64,000 nucleotides of DNA. It comes from Morchella semilibera. Taxonomy: Eukaryota; Ascomycota; Pezizomycetes; Pezizales; Morchellaceae. Below the pieces are notes generated by a model. It had not been told where the DNA came from and made no database searches. It saw only the letters and a program-made list of their open reading frames with translations. Each line of letters begins with the position of its first letter. Positions within the stretch are counted from its first letter, which is position 1. Below are positions 11,033-22,087 of this stretch, one piece after another. The position numbers and the translations under genes are program-made. Location of the stretch: positions 1,643,973-1,707,972 of the forward strand of contig WBVU01000003.1 in assembly GCA_009192285.1 (NCBI GenBank), in the 5' to 3' direction.

Positions 11033-14000
11033 ATGGAGATATTCATCCGCGATGTTCCTTACCATGCCACTGTAAAAGATGTGGAAAACGCTCTAGAACC
11101 CAAGCTCGAAAGAATCGGCATTCTGGCTTGGGCCGTACAAGTATTTACAAAAAAGCAGAAGCACAGCAGGAAAAAGAAATTTGCATCTTTAACGCTCCCT
11201 ACCATGGAAGCCGGGCAGGATTTCCTTCGACACTTTGGCCCGAGACCAAACAACAGACCGCCACAGGAACAATTATGGGTGTTGAGTTGCAAGATAGCCT
11301 GTGCAATCAACAAGGAGCCACCCGATCCGCTAATGGTCAAAAGCCTTGCAAAAGAGCAACAAGACAAAAAAGTCAGAAACCATCGACGCACCCAGCCGGT
11401 TACTCCCAATACGTTAACGAGAACGTATGAAATTGACTTGGTCGAATGCGGAATATGGTCTCCCCAGGCCACAAATGTGCCAATTTTTGAGGCATATTAC
11501 TCGAAGAAAGTCAACGGAAAGCTGATATTCAAACCCAAAGAAGCCACCGTGGAGTTCCAAGATGACAAGCTAGATGTTGAAGACCCCAAAACACTGGGAC
11601 CGGAGCTAGAACAGAAATTTGGAGGTATACGAATCGATAAAAAAATTTCGATTTTATACCCCATTGTATCTAGTTCAATTATCACTTCCGGGACAAGAAG
11701 TGGGCGGGTTCTGTTCACCCTTGCAAGGGCACCTAGGATGTATCGTAAAATTGCAACTGGCCCAAGAATCGACGCGGGCATGGACGAGCTGACTAGTCTT
11801 ATTCAACAATTTTCAATGTCGGAGGAGGAGTTTTCTCTTGAACGGACATCCAGTATAGATGAAGACCATGCCTGTTTTGCGGCTTTCGCCTTCGTCTACC
11901 AGTTCCGTCTCAAAGAGGTCAGTGATCTCAATAAGTTGCAACATCTCTCACGTAAGAACGGCGTTCCAGAGATAACGTTCCGGCGGACTATTACGAAGAT
12001 TGATACTGGTTTGTTTGTGGATTCTTTCCAGAAACTTACAAGTATATTGTACACGGACTTCGATTTCCCCATCGCATTTCAACTAAATGCATTATTTGCA
12101 AACGGCGTCCTTCCACCATATTCTATTCTCTCAATTCTTCCACATGTATCCGAGTTGGCCTTGACATTTGGAACAGCGAAGACAGCAAGTATCATGCAGA
12201 CTTTTATTAAATATCTAATGCCAGCGGACCCACTAGGTGAGCTTGATAGCTTATCATATAATAAACTATTTGATATTTTAAGGCACTGTATTGTCGATTT
12301 CGAGCGTCTTCGGATACCAATATCCAGCCCAGAGAGGGCGCCCCCGGAAGCTGGAATGACTTACATATACCACACAACAATCACTCCGGCTGGGTGCTAT
12401 TTCTATGGACCCTCACTTGAAATGCAGAATAGGGTGCTTCGGAAGTATCCTCAGCATCACGGCTCCTTTCTACGAGTTTTATTCGGTGATGAGGATGGTG
12501 ATCAACTCATGTACGAACATAACGTCGCACAGCGTTTGATTTACGACGGACAGTTCCGAAACTACCTCTCACCGTCAGGAAAGGGGATTGTCATTGCTGG
12601 TAGATCTTTTCAGTTCCTGGGGTTCTCAAGCTCTTCTTTGAGAACCAGTAGTTGTTGGTTTATGGCTCCTTTCGAATTCAACAATGAATACCTGGACGCA
12701 GCGAAGCTCATCAGCAATCTGGGCGACTTCTCCCAAATTACCTGCCCCGGTAAATGTGCGGCACGTATTGGGCAAGCTTTTAGCGACACCGTCGGGTCTG
12801 TCGAAGTGCATCCTGAATCAGAGTTCGAAATCAAAGATATAGAACGGAACGGCCGCTGCTTCAGCGATGGCGTTGGGAAGATTTCTCAACAAATGCTTGA
12901 GCATATCTGGAACTGGCCTGGGTCTGAAAAGTTCCGCAAAAATAAATCCACTGCGTTTCAGATCCGTTTTTCTGGTGCCAAGGGTGTAGTCGCTTTAGAT
13001 ACAACTCTTAAAGGACTTCAAATATGCCTTCGCCCGTCGATGATCAAGTTCCGTGGCTCAACTGACCGGAATATAGAAATATGTTCGACTCCAGGCTGGC
13101 TTCCTATGGTGCTAAATAGACCGCTAATTAAAGTAATGGAAGACCTTGGCGTTGAGAGGGGGACATTTATGGATCTCCAGCGAGATGCTATAAATAAGCT
13201 TCGCGACTCAACTAGGTCGCCATCCTTAGCAGCGAATTTCTTGAAACGCCAAAGAGTTGTACCAGCATCCGTCAAACTACCATGGATGATCGAGGCCCTC
13301 CATAATATCGGGTTAAATTTTAGAAATGACGATTTCTTAGAGCGTGCGTTAGAGCTTGCCCTTTTGACAGCATTGCGGGATCTCAAGCATCGTGCAAGGA
13401 TTCCCGTGCCGGGCGGAGTTACTCTTATAGGAGTTGTTGATGAAACAGGGTTTCTGAAGGAAGGAGAAATCTACTGCCCCTATAGTGGCGAGGACGAAGG
13501 AGGCGTGGTGGAGGGACCCGTTTTGATTACCAGATCTCCAGTTTACCATCCAGGAGACGTCCAAATGGCAAAAGCAGTGTCCCTAAGTTCCATACCTACA
13601 GATTCTCCCCTCAGGGCACTCAAGAATGTTGTCGTGTTTTCACAACAAGGGAGCCGTGATCTGCCCAGCATGTTGTCTGGTGGAGATTTGGACGGGGGTA
13701 AGTGACTCTAATATACTATGTGCGCATAAAGCTGACATGCGAAAGATCTATACAACATCATCTACGACCCTAGGTTCCTACATTGTGAAACTTGTTCTCC
13801 TGCCGAGTACCCTCGAGTCCTGCCTCAAGATCTTGGTCGTCTGGTCACCCTAAATGATATTGTCGACTTCCTGATAGATTTCATGCAGAATAACATCCTC
13901 GCTTTAATTAGCACTAGACATCTCATTATCTCCGATAGAGAACAAGATGGCGTGAAACACCCCGACTGCTTGAAGCTGGCAGAAATGGCATCAACGGCAG

Positions 14001-14820
14001 TTGATTTCCCCAAAACAGGTGTCAAAGTTGACAAAACACAACTTCCTCGCTGTAACCGGGTCCGTCCTGATTTTCTGGCCCCGGGGCCTCGTGTTCTCGT
14101 TCAGAAGAACCGTGCGATTGCAGAGATGGGGGTTGAGGGTGAAGACGAGGAAGGTGGGAATACCGATTTTAGGTACTATGAATCAGAAAAGGTTCTTGGG
14201 CATCTATACCGTGCTATCGATGAGAAAAGGTTCATTCATGAAGTCAAAGCAGAGTTGGTGGGTTCGGAAAGGGCAATTAGCGTCAGTGAGAGTGTCTGGG
14301 ATTATCTTGAGAATAACATTCCACCAGTGTATGATTGGACTCAGCGGTTGAAGGAGGCTCAAGACATTAAGGAAAGGTACGTAAGAGCAAGCGTTTCTGG
14401 GGGGTTAAAAACACCGATTATTAATACGACAACAGTTACGAAATGGCGATTCGGAGCTTGATGCAAACCTATTCTGATTCTCCATGGAGCGGGAGCATTA
14501 GCGAAGTTGAAATATTCATAGGTTCGATCGTAGGGCGCGATAAACAGACCCAACGTCAGAGGGACGCCTCCATTGATATGAAAGACGAGTTCGAATCGCT
14601 GGTGGCATCAATCATTGATTCCATTAAGGGGGGTCAGGAAGGTCAAGCAGATGCTTTTGGAGTTGGGATGGCTTGCCTATTTCTGTGTAAAACGGATGAA
14701 GAATGTATTGGGCCACAGAATGGGCTGCGGAGCTTTAGGTGGGTTGTGACGAGTGTCTTATTGACGGAGGTTGATAAGTATCAAAAAGAGATGAAGCGGT
14801 TGAGAAGACATGAGCAGTAA
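11033..14820 (+). CDS. Eukaryotic-type RNA-dependent RNA polymerase (RNAi)
   Basis: Cellular RdRP of the Rdp1/QDE-1/SAD-1 family, which makes dsRNA for Dicer in quelling, meiotic silencing or siRNA amplification. Exons are 11033-13697, 13746-14376 and 14436-14820, giving 1226 aa, typical for the family. The catalytic DxDGD is residues 885-889 (SGGDLDGD) and is split by intron 1. The second Asp of DGD is completed only with the acceptor at 13744-13745, which also gives the conserved LYNIIYDPRF; the later AG before GTTCC would destroy it. RdRP-core blocks (FSDGVGKIS, QIRFSGAKGVV, QRVVPASVKLPWM) lie upstream. The N-terminus (MEIFIRDVPYHATVKDVE) looks like a weak RRM-type fold. No frameshift or stop is seen. 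Which paralogue (quelling or meiotic silencing type) it is cannot be decided from this sequence alone. Confidence 0.93.
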
Positions 14821-16672
14821 GGTTTGTAGTTTGGGATGTATGGGTTTGTTGACTGTTTTTGGGGGGGCTATTTCATTTTTCTATATTCATGGACGTATAT
14901 TGCATTTATTTTCGTTGATTCTTCTGTGGCCTGTATGAACTGGTGGGTTGAACTGTTTGGGATTAGGGTTTATTTATCTATGCTTGTTTTCTAGGAATAT
15001 ATTATTATTATATCTCCCTTTGTAATTTGAGGTCTTAAGCCTAAGCCAGGATACAGAATCCTATAGCTATAAGAACAAGGCATGGTCAGCCATACCCCGG
15101 CCCCCGGCCCGTATTTGGCATAGGAGATTGGATTTTATAATTAATCAATGAACCCTGGGAGGTATTGGATTACATGTAAGTATGTAGGTTTATATAGAGA
15201 ATGAGGTTTTTTGCGAGTGCGAGTAACCTTACTTAGAGCTAAGAAGCGAGTCGCAAAGATTTATATCTATATTAAAAGTTTAGACGATATATCGTCACCC
15301 AGCACCGCTACTTACAAGGCCTCAACTAGGTTTCTCGAGGCGCGCTCTTGATATGGTTATATGCAAACCTAGCTATATATAGCACTCCACCGCATAGGCA
15401 GTCTGCTCGGAGTTAATTCCAAATTCACGGGTCAAACTCCGCACGCCCCCGTCGGGAGGTCTATAATTGTATGCAACCGAAACGTATATAAGATACATGT
15501 AATATATATTAACCTAACTTCTTGCTATTCCCAGCTACGGACTACAAGAATTTGATCTTCCTGCAATTAAACTGGGCAGAAATTAAGAGCGTTAAGTTCC
15601 ATTTATACAAATACACAAGATCCATCGATATCGGGAGCTGCATGCAATTAATGAATAAAAAAAAGATAGAAATCGATACTGTGCAGCAAGTGTCCATGGC
15701 TTGGCGCCAAGTCATTCGAGTGATCTTCCATGTCTCGTTGAAAAACTTTCACTTTCCTGCATAATCGACCTAAGTAGTAACCATAAAGGGGGTGTGATGG
15801 CATCTGAAATGTGCATGTGCGCTCGGGTGTGTTGACCGGTGGTTTACTGCGTTGTGGCGTTTGAACAGAGGCAACATTTTACTTTTTTTTGCTAGTAACT
15901 AGTGCGCGACCTGCTTAACTAAACACGGTGGACGATATTATAAGCTTTAACAAACGTTTAGAAAAGGTTTACGTCCCGGGAAATATAGCGGATTTTTTCA
16001 CCGAAGGTGGGTCAAGCTTCATATCAAGAGTGACGGATATGGGTGTACATCATGATCAAGAACGGTGGATGCAGCCGGACTCGTATTTTAAATAGGACTA
16101 TAATATTGTTGGCCTCAGTGGCTAGCTATTAGACTTTAGGATTACAAGAGTTGAATTCCCCCTTGCTTACTCAATACTCTTCCGGACTTTGCTTGACAGG
16201 CGGAATATAGTTATTCTGGTGTAGAGTTTGAGGTATACGTTCATATCTTATCACTCGACCATATGAAACTGGGTATATGGCTTCTGAGATGACAGCGAGA
16301 CCGGATACACCATATAGGCACCTTATTCTATCCGAAAAGTAGCGATACAGTCAGCTAGCCAGACCTTAGAACCTAATCTAACCGAAAAGAATATCAATCT
16401 CGCCCCTTTCAATGGGAGCAACGATCTTACACAACCGAGGGTGGAGGGCGTTGTGGATGGCGGGGCTCCCATATACCATGACCTAGCTTGGTTGCTCATG
16501 CCTTCAATTGTAACTGCTGGGAAATTAGGGGCAAACCCCCACATCACACATTCTCAGGCCAAAGGAGTGCAAGAAAGCGAAAGGTTACGCGCCAACACGG
16601 TCGGCGAGATTATTAAAACCTTCATATTTACCACATTCATTCCATATATACAACACCGTACACCCAGAGCAC
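14821..16672. other. Intergenic region 1.85 kb
   Basis: AT-rich spacer between the RdRP 3' end and the uS8m 3' end (convergent). It holds two TACATGTA palindromes (15171-15178, 15494-15501), one strict bipartite motif (16241-16257, plus) and one variant (15717-15733, minus). No gene supported. Confidence 0.5.
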
Positions 16673-17140
16673 CTAACGCACCCTCAACAACAGCTGCCCC
16701 CCAATTTGCCTCTCAACGGCTTCCCTTGCCTCCAACAATCCCTTGTCACACAACAAGAACATGCACTCGCCAGGCTGCAGTGGCTTGACATACTCGTATT
16801 CCTTCCCACTAGTAAGATTCTTGAGACCATTCACACCCATCCAGACCCGCTTTGTCGGCTTAGACACAAGTCTCATTTTCGAGAGTACGGGTTCGTTGTC
16901 GTAATACTTCATTCCGAGCCACAGTCGTCGAGTCGCAACATTCTCCTGTGTTATCGGTGTATACTCGATGTCTGGTCCGGCGTAGTTGCCTCTCGTCACG
17001 GAGGACAGGAAACCTTGATCTTGAAGCCCAAGAGCGATTGCGAGATTGAGTTTGGACATTGGAATAGATGTCGTGGCGATACGTGCTTTGGAGACGTTCT
17101 GCAGGTGCGAGCAGACTTGAGCGAGATTTTTGAGAACCAT
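16673..17140 (-). CDS. MRPS8: Mitochondrial small ribosomal subunit protein uS8m
   Basis: Ribosomal protein S8 of the mitochondrial 30S-type subunit; binds the central domain of the small rRNA. Single exon of 155 aa, the same length as the yeast protein. Recognisable blocks: the N-terminal LAQVCSHLQNVSKARIATT, the mid TPITQENVATRRLWLGMKY, NEPVLSKMRLVSKPTKRVW, and the C-terminal GECMFLLCDKGLLEAREA. There is no cleavable presequence, as in the yeast homologue. The start ATG at 17138-17140 gives the family N-terminus. It shares a roughly 740-bp divergent promoter with the cytochrome b5-domain gene. Confidence 0.93.
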   Translation of the reverse strand: MVLKNLAQVCSHLQNVSKARIATTSIPMSKLNLAIALGLQDQGFLSSVTRGNYAGPDIEYTPITQENVATRRLWLGMKYYDNEPVLSKMRLVSKPTKRVWMGVNGLKNLTSGKEYEYVKPLQPGECMFLLCDKGLLEAREAVERQIGGQLLLRVR

Positions 17141-17879
17141 GGCCGCCGGGGGGGAGGGTAGTGGGGTGAACGAGTCTGCGAGAATTAGTGGAGGAGCTTC
17201 AGATGCAGTAGGAGATTGATTGCTCCGCAGGAGAGCAGGGCGTCTACCTAGAGGATTGATTGGGACCGGCGACTGACAACCTCTTTCGATTTGGGGGCGT
17301 CGCTAAGGTTCTTCTTCGATGTCTTTACGCCTGTTTCTGATTTCGATGTTTCGATAATCCTGATAGTCTTGGCATGTGATTTGGGTGATTAGGCATGTAT
17401 GTATGACTAAGGAAATGATTGAGTAAGCCAGTCCAGCCTAGGCTTCTCGGCGCTTCTCCGTAAAGGTAGCCAGGTCAGGGTCAGGGTTACATTTAGGACT
17501 CCCTTCCAGGAGGACGAGAAGACTTCAAACACAGATCGGACAGTAACCCCCAGCATAGGCATCCAGACCCCTCCCCTCACAATCATCACTCGGTTTCTTC
17601 TGAATCGTGACCTCTCTACAGAACGAACTTATTTTAACCTACCCTACATCATTCTCCTACCCCTACCCCAAATCATTCGAGAGCCGCCAAATAGAAGGGG
17701 GTCAGGAATTAAATCGTACGATTTGAACACCCAGCATCTTCATCATCACTCCACTTTTTTTTTTTTTCCCCCCTCTGGCTGGTGCAAGGCCCCATTGAAC
17801 TGCCGCCGCACACCCACTCGAACCACTCGCACCCCCCCCTTCCCCACCTCTCCCCCCCTACCCTTTCTGCTAGTCCCCG
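17141..17879. promoter_or_regulatory. Divergent promoter region between uS8m and the cytochrome b5-domain gene
   Basis: 739 bp between two head-to-head genes. The right half is pyrimidine-rich on the plus strand with a T run and C-rich tracts just before ATG 17880, as is common in fungal promoters and leaders. No specific operator could be assigned. An ATCACTCG at 17583-17590 lacks the correctly spaced upstream half-site. Confidence 0.55.
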
Positions 17880-19207
17880 ATGATACTCGGGCTGTCACTC
17901 ATCCTCGCGTTTCTCACGTATCTTATTTACCGCCGCTTGCTACTATCTACGGACACTGTTAGTGGTAGTAGTAGTATCACTGGTGGTGGCTCGTCCAGGA
18001 ACAGCTCACAATCATATCAAGTCTTTCCGATGTGGCCGTTCCTGTCGACGCTCTTACAGCAGCAGTCCTCCACAACCTCTACAGCCACCACAACAGTAGG
18101 CCCCTCTACAACAGCCAAGCGTCCTTTCCCTACATGCCAACCCACCACCAACACTACTACCAATAGTGCTACTACAACTACCAATACCACTACCGCTACC
18201 GCTACCACTACCATTACACCAAGGACCAATGACCACCATTACAGATCGCCGGTCGTTCCCGCGCAATATGCAGCATCGCCGGATACAACTCCAAAAGCGA
18301 CCCCCGCAGCACCTGCCATCGCAATCGAAGAAATCCCACCTGTCACCCTCGAGTTCACCCCCCCTAGCATCACCATCAAAGTCAACGCCGAAGATGAGGA
18401 TGACACCTACATTCCCTCGTTCCCATCCTTAAATTCCGCACAACGAGCCTCGCAATCATCATCTATATCCCTCATGGCTACCACCACTCACAACAAATCA
18501 GCAACAACCCCCATGGCGCCCCCCCCAATCCCCATCCGCGGCCGTAACCCAAAAGCTAACATCCGCTATGCAACGCCTACAACGACAGCTCCATCTGCTG
18601 CAGCCGTCGCACGCCAGAACCCAAACGGCGCAGCCCGCTCACGACTCACCGCAATGGGTGTCGGGGCGTCTGGCGTGGCCGCAGGCAGCGGGCTGAGCCT
18701 GCCGGGTAGGGGCGGACAGAGCAACAACAGCAACAGGAAGAAGGTTGTTTTAGAACCTGGGCACTCGCCGCTGGATTGGGCGCGCCTACAACGGAGCGGG
18801 GTTGACCTAAGGGTATGTATTCCGCAACATAGAGAGCTGTAGAGATATAGCATAACGATCGGATCAAAAAACTAACGAGTTTGTGTCTATGTGCTTAGGG
18901 ACTTCCGCACTCGAACCTAATCAAGGTTCCCCCGTCGCTACTGGCAAAACACGCAAAGGCACCAGAAGACATCTGGACGGCGCTGAACGGGCGCGTATAC
19001 AACATCACAGCCTACCTCCCATTTCACCCCGGCGGCGAGAAGGACCTCCTTCGCGGCGCGGGCAAAGACAGCACCAAGCTCTTCAACGCCACCCACCCAT
19101 GGGTGAACGTCGAGGGCATGCTGGCGGAGTGTCTCATTGGCGTATTTGTCAGCGAAGAGGAGGCGGCGGTAGCCGACGAGGAGTCACCGCTGGAGACCGT
19201 GGATTAA
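17880..19207 (+). CDS. Membrane-anchored cytochrome b5-domain protein (Irc21-like)
   Basis: Haem-binding electron carrier of 413 aa from two exons, 17880-18812 and 18899-19207 (intron 86 nt with an ACTAAC branch-like site). Residues 1-21 (MILGLSLILAFLTYLIYRRLLL region) form an N-terminal membrane anchor. Residues 25-300 are low-complexity Thr/Ser/Asn/Ala-rich linker. The cytochrome b5 fold occupies about 318-400, with axial ligands His354 in FHPGG and His377 in NATHPW, and WTALNGRVYNITAYL before the first ligand. A short acidic tail follows. The layout resembles Irc21-type proteins, which have been linked to genome maintenance and sterol or lipid redox. The linker here is unusually long and Thr-rich. 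The redox partner is unknown. Confidence 0.88.
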
Positions 19208-19594
19208 AGGACTTCTAGAGACATTGAGGGGGACGAGTGAAGGGGGGAATTTTTTTTAGAATTTGCGTGTTTTTTTTTATTTTATTATTGTCTTTTCTAT
19301 TTTCTAGTCGGTTGGGCTGGTTCTGGTGGGCTCCATGGTTGGTAGGGTTTGTTGTCTTGGGAATGCGGAGTTTTTTGTGCATATAATGCTTCTTCCTTTT
19401 CTTTCCTTTTCTTTCCTTTTTCCTTTTTCCTTTTTCGCAAAGTTCGTGATTTTTTAACTTTGGCTTCTTAGGGGGGGTGGGATTCTTTTTGATTGGACCA
19501 AAAAAAAAACCAGGATTTTTTATGTGGCAATATCCTGTGGTATAAATCCGTTTTTTCCTTTTATCTACTTAATTTCTCTGGGATTTTTTGATTA

Positions 19595-19642
<48 letters not shown>

Positions 19643-19675
19643 GCTACTACTACTATTACTACTATTACTGCTACT
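19595..19675. repeat. ACT/CTA trinucleotide microsatellite
   Basis: About 26 near-perfect ACT units with a few GCT/ATT interruptions. Non-coding, in the 3' flank of the cytochrome b5-domain gene. Confidence 0.95.
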
Positions 19676-20378
19676 CGGCATTGCCCTTAGCCTCTTAGTG
19701 CGTGTCTTTCGTGTCTTTGTATCTGTTTGGTTTCTTGTGTCATCTATGTGGAGGAGGGTTATTTTGAGAGGACGGCGACTATTATCTACGTCGTAATGGT
19801 AGTGGTGTGGTGTAGATAGACCCAAGATTTAATCATCATTGGCCGGTCTGGGGGGGGGGGGGGGTTTATTATTTGATATTGTTTGCGGCAGCTATCCGAT
19901 AGACAGTCAGTCCAAATTGCAACCCGAGACAAACCCTTTATGGCAACGTGATGAATCTAACGCCTTGGATGTCGGAATTGTAGTTTCTGGCATGCGTGAC
20001 AGTATGTGACAGTGCCTTAGTTCCGTGCGCTGTTTATATCACGATTACTAGAAAGGGTTTAAGTGTCTCGTTATAATTCGGACTGACCGTCTATCGGATA
20101 CCTATATGCTTGTGAAGGGGGGGGGGGGGTAAGGCGCACTGAGAAGAAGAGGGGTGTGTTGGTGTTCTGCCTGTACGTGGTTATCATAATATTGCTGCTG
20201 TTATTTGCACTTGTTGTATGTCCTCTTATGCCAGCTCTTAATGTGCGGGGTGTTCTATGTTCTAGCCTAGTCATCTTTTCTAGAAAAGAAAAGAGAGGGG
20301 GAAGATATTGCTTAGTTATTAAGCTTGTGTGATTGGTTGGTTGGTCCGTCGGTCAGCGAAGTAGTAATAGCAATTAGC

Positions 20379-20440
20379 GGTTTCATAGTGTAGTACCGTC
20401 TGTTCTCGTAGGAACAGCCCGGGTTCAAGGCTCAAATCTA
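20379..20440 (+). pseudogene. tRNA-like fragment (possible SINE head)
   Basis: The segment begins GGTTTCATAGTGTAGT, which matches the 5' arm and A-box of fungal Gln/Val-type tRNAs. A short hairpin (CTGTTC...GAACAG) follows, then CCGGGTTCAAGG, a B-box-like T-arm. The D-loop and variable region are shortened, and no clean acceptor stem closes the molecule, so it is not a working tRNA. A T11 run about 50 nt downstream (20491-20501) could be a Pol III terminator. It could be a tRNA pseudogene or a tRNA-derived SINE; confidence is low. Confidence 0.3.
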
Positions 20441-20611
20441 AGGCGTCTAATTGGTTGCTTTGCGTTTTGCCACCACATATTGCTCTGCCCTTTTTTTTTT
20501 TGTGGTCCTGGTATTGAAAGATCGAATATAGGGTGATGAGTATATAAACCAGTCATCTAGCTATCCACCCCCCCCTCCACCCCCGCGGCCCGCATACATG
20601 CAGCCACTCTC

Positions 20612-20814
20612 CAAAAGTGTTCGTGATCCATATATAAGATGGCCAGTGCTCAATGTGGCTTACAGAATGAAATTTCAAAGAACTCAAGTGTATCTACAGA
20701 ATTATAGAAACTTGATAACAGGGAATAAAAACACCATGAACATCTAATACTGATTTTAGCCACCATCAAGTACTGGTGGCCTGAGATTTTAAATCTGAAT
20801 CACGAACACTTTTG
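20612..20814. mobile_element. MITE, 203 bp
   Basis: Non-coding element with terminal inverted repeats. The left end starts CAAAAGTGTTCGTGAT (20612) and the right end is its exact reverse complement (ending 20814). Similarity continues inward with mismatches for about 30-35 bp in total. No internal ORF. No clear target-site duplication is visible next to the perfect arms. This is the form of a non-autonomous DNA transposon; the superfamily is undetermined. Confidence 0.75.
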
Positions 20815-21298
20815 TACATACATCCAATAGCCCTGCTATCTATCTGCTCCAGCCCGTGCCTGCGTTAGCTGCACAAAATACATAGCAGTGTCAGGTATAG
20901 TAATGCACATACACCGGCCAACGACGTATGTGTCTGTTCTTCCCGGTTGATATTGGTCAGGCATACGCTGCGTTGCCAAACAGAGCCACCCCATGCGGGC
21001 AAGGAGGGTTTCGGAATAATTATATATATATATATATATAAGTAATCCTCCAGCCAGACGGGTGACAGTTCACTGTTCGTCTTAACGTGAAGGATGAGGG
21101 GGAGGATCTTCCGCGAGCCGATAGATTGGTACGCGCGCAGATGCAGGCTGCAGGGTAACGAAGAGGGGGGCAACAGAAATTGCTGTGGATGCAGCCCTAT
21201 CAGATTTATCATCGTTGGGGCTAGGAAAGAGGGTGTGAGCGGCTGCAGACTTGATAGGTGTTGCGGAGCGAAGTCCTGGTGGGTGGTTGTGTGTGTAG

Positions 21299-22087
21299 TC
21301 ATGGGGTGTCACTCGACGGTGAATGGGGACTAGCGCCGGGGTTGCCGAATGTTTTTGTGGAACAGAGAGGCAGGGGTCTCCCTTTTGGGTAACGCCTTTG
21401 CCGAGAAATAGTGGCTGGTTGGGTTCCGTGTGTGTAGGTCGGTCATGAGACGGTCATGAGGTATCACTCGACGATGACCCTCCACGTTCTGGTGGCTGTG
21501 GCTGGTGAGAGTACTATGAGTCGTATATTAGTAAGTGTTTAGATTAGGGTAAAGAATCCTACTGTCGCCAATCATATAACCAAATCTTTTGCTTCCCTGA
21601 CCAGATTCCGCTGCGGGTCTGCTCCTCCATGGAACCACTAATTTGTTGACGGATAAAAACCACGGGACAGATATCGTGGGCCATGTTGATCCGGATAATG
21701 GGCATCCCTTGGCAGATGACACGATGATACCACTTCGGGTTCTTAGAGATCGGCAGGGTGGTGATAATCTGGTCTCAACAACCCTGATGGTGCGGTGGGA
21801 AGAGCGAGGAAGAGGAAGAGGAAGAGGAAGAGGAAAGATGAGGAATTTATATTTAGCGAAGCTCTCACAACATCTCCTGATTCTATAAGCTATTGGGCTG
21901 CGTGGCCATGGCCTATTGCGAGTAAGCTACATGTAGCTACATAGTGGACTGTTATACGCCAGCGTTGCGATAAGCGCGCACAGACATGGTGCCACTTGCA
22001 AAGTTGTACCAGCAGGCTCGGGGTTCTGTAATGGTAACTTTTTTCAGGGGTTAGAAGGATGTGCGGGTACTCATAGGGAGTCACTCG
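21299..22087 (+). repeat. Three bipartite RTCAY-N5-RTCACTCG motifs
   Basis: Copies at 21299-21315, 21454-21470 and 22071-22087, all on the plus strand. The first two lie in related surroundings (GTGTGTAG..TCATG..CACTCGACG), suggesting a diverged local duplication of about 155 bp. See the motif-family finding. Confidence 0.7.

Noticed and set aside
15522-15764. Plus-strand 80-aa ORF
   Set aside because: AT-rich spacer with no recognisable similarity; such lengths are expected by chance here.
17583-17590. ATCACTCG near the cytochrome b5-domain gene as a further bipartite motif
   Set aside because: The upstream TCA is one base too close, so it was not counted. The ATCACTCG at 23988-23995 lacks the half-site altogether.
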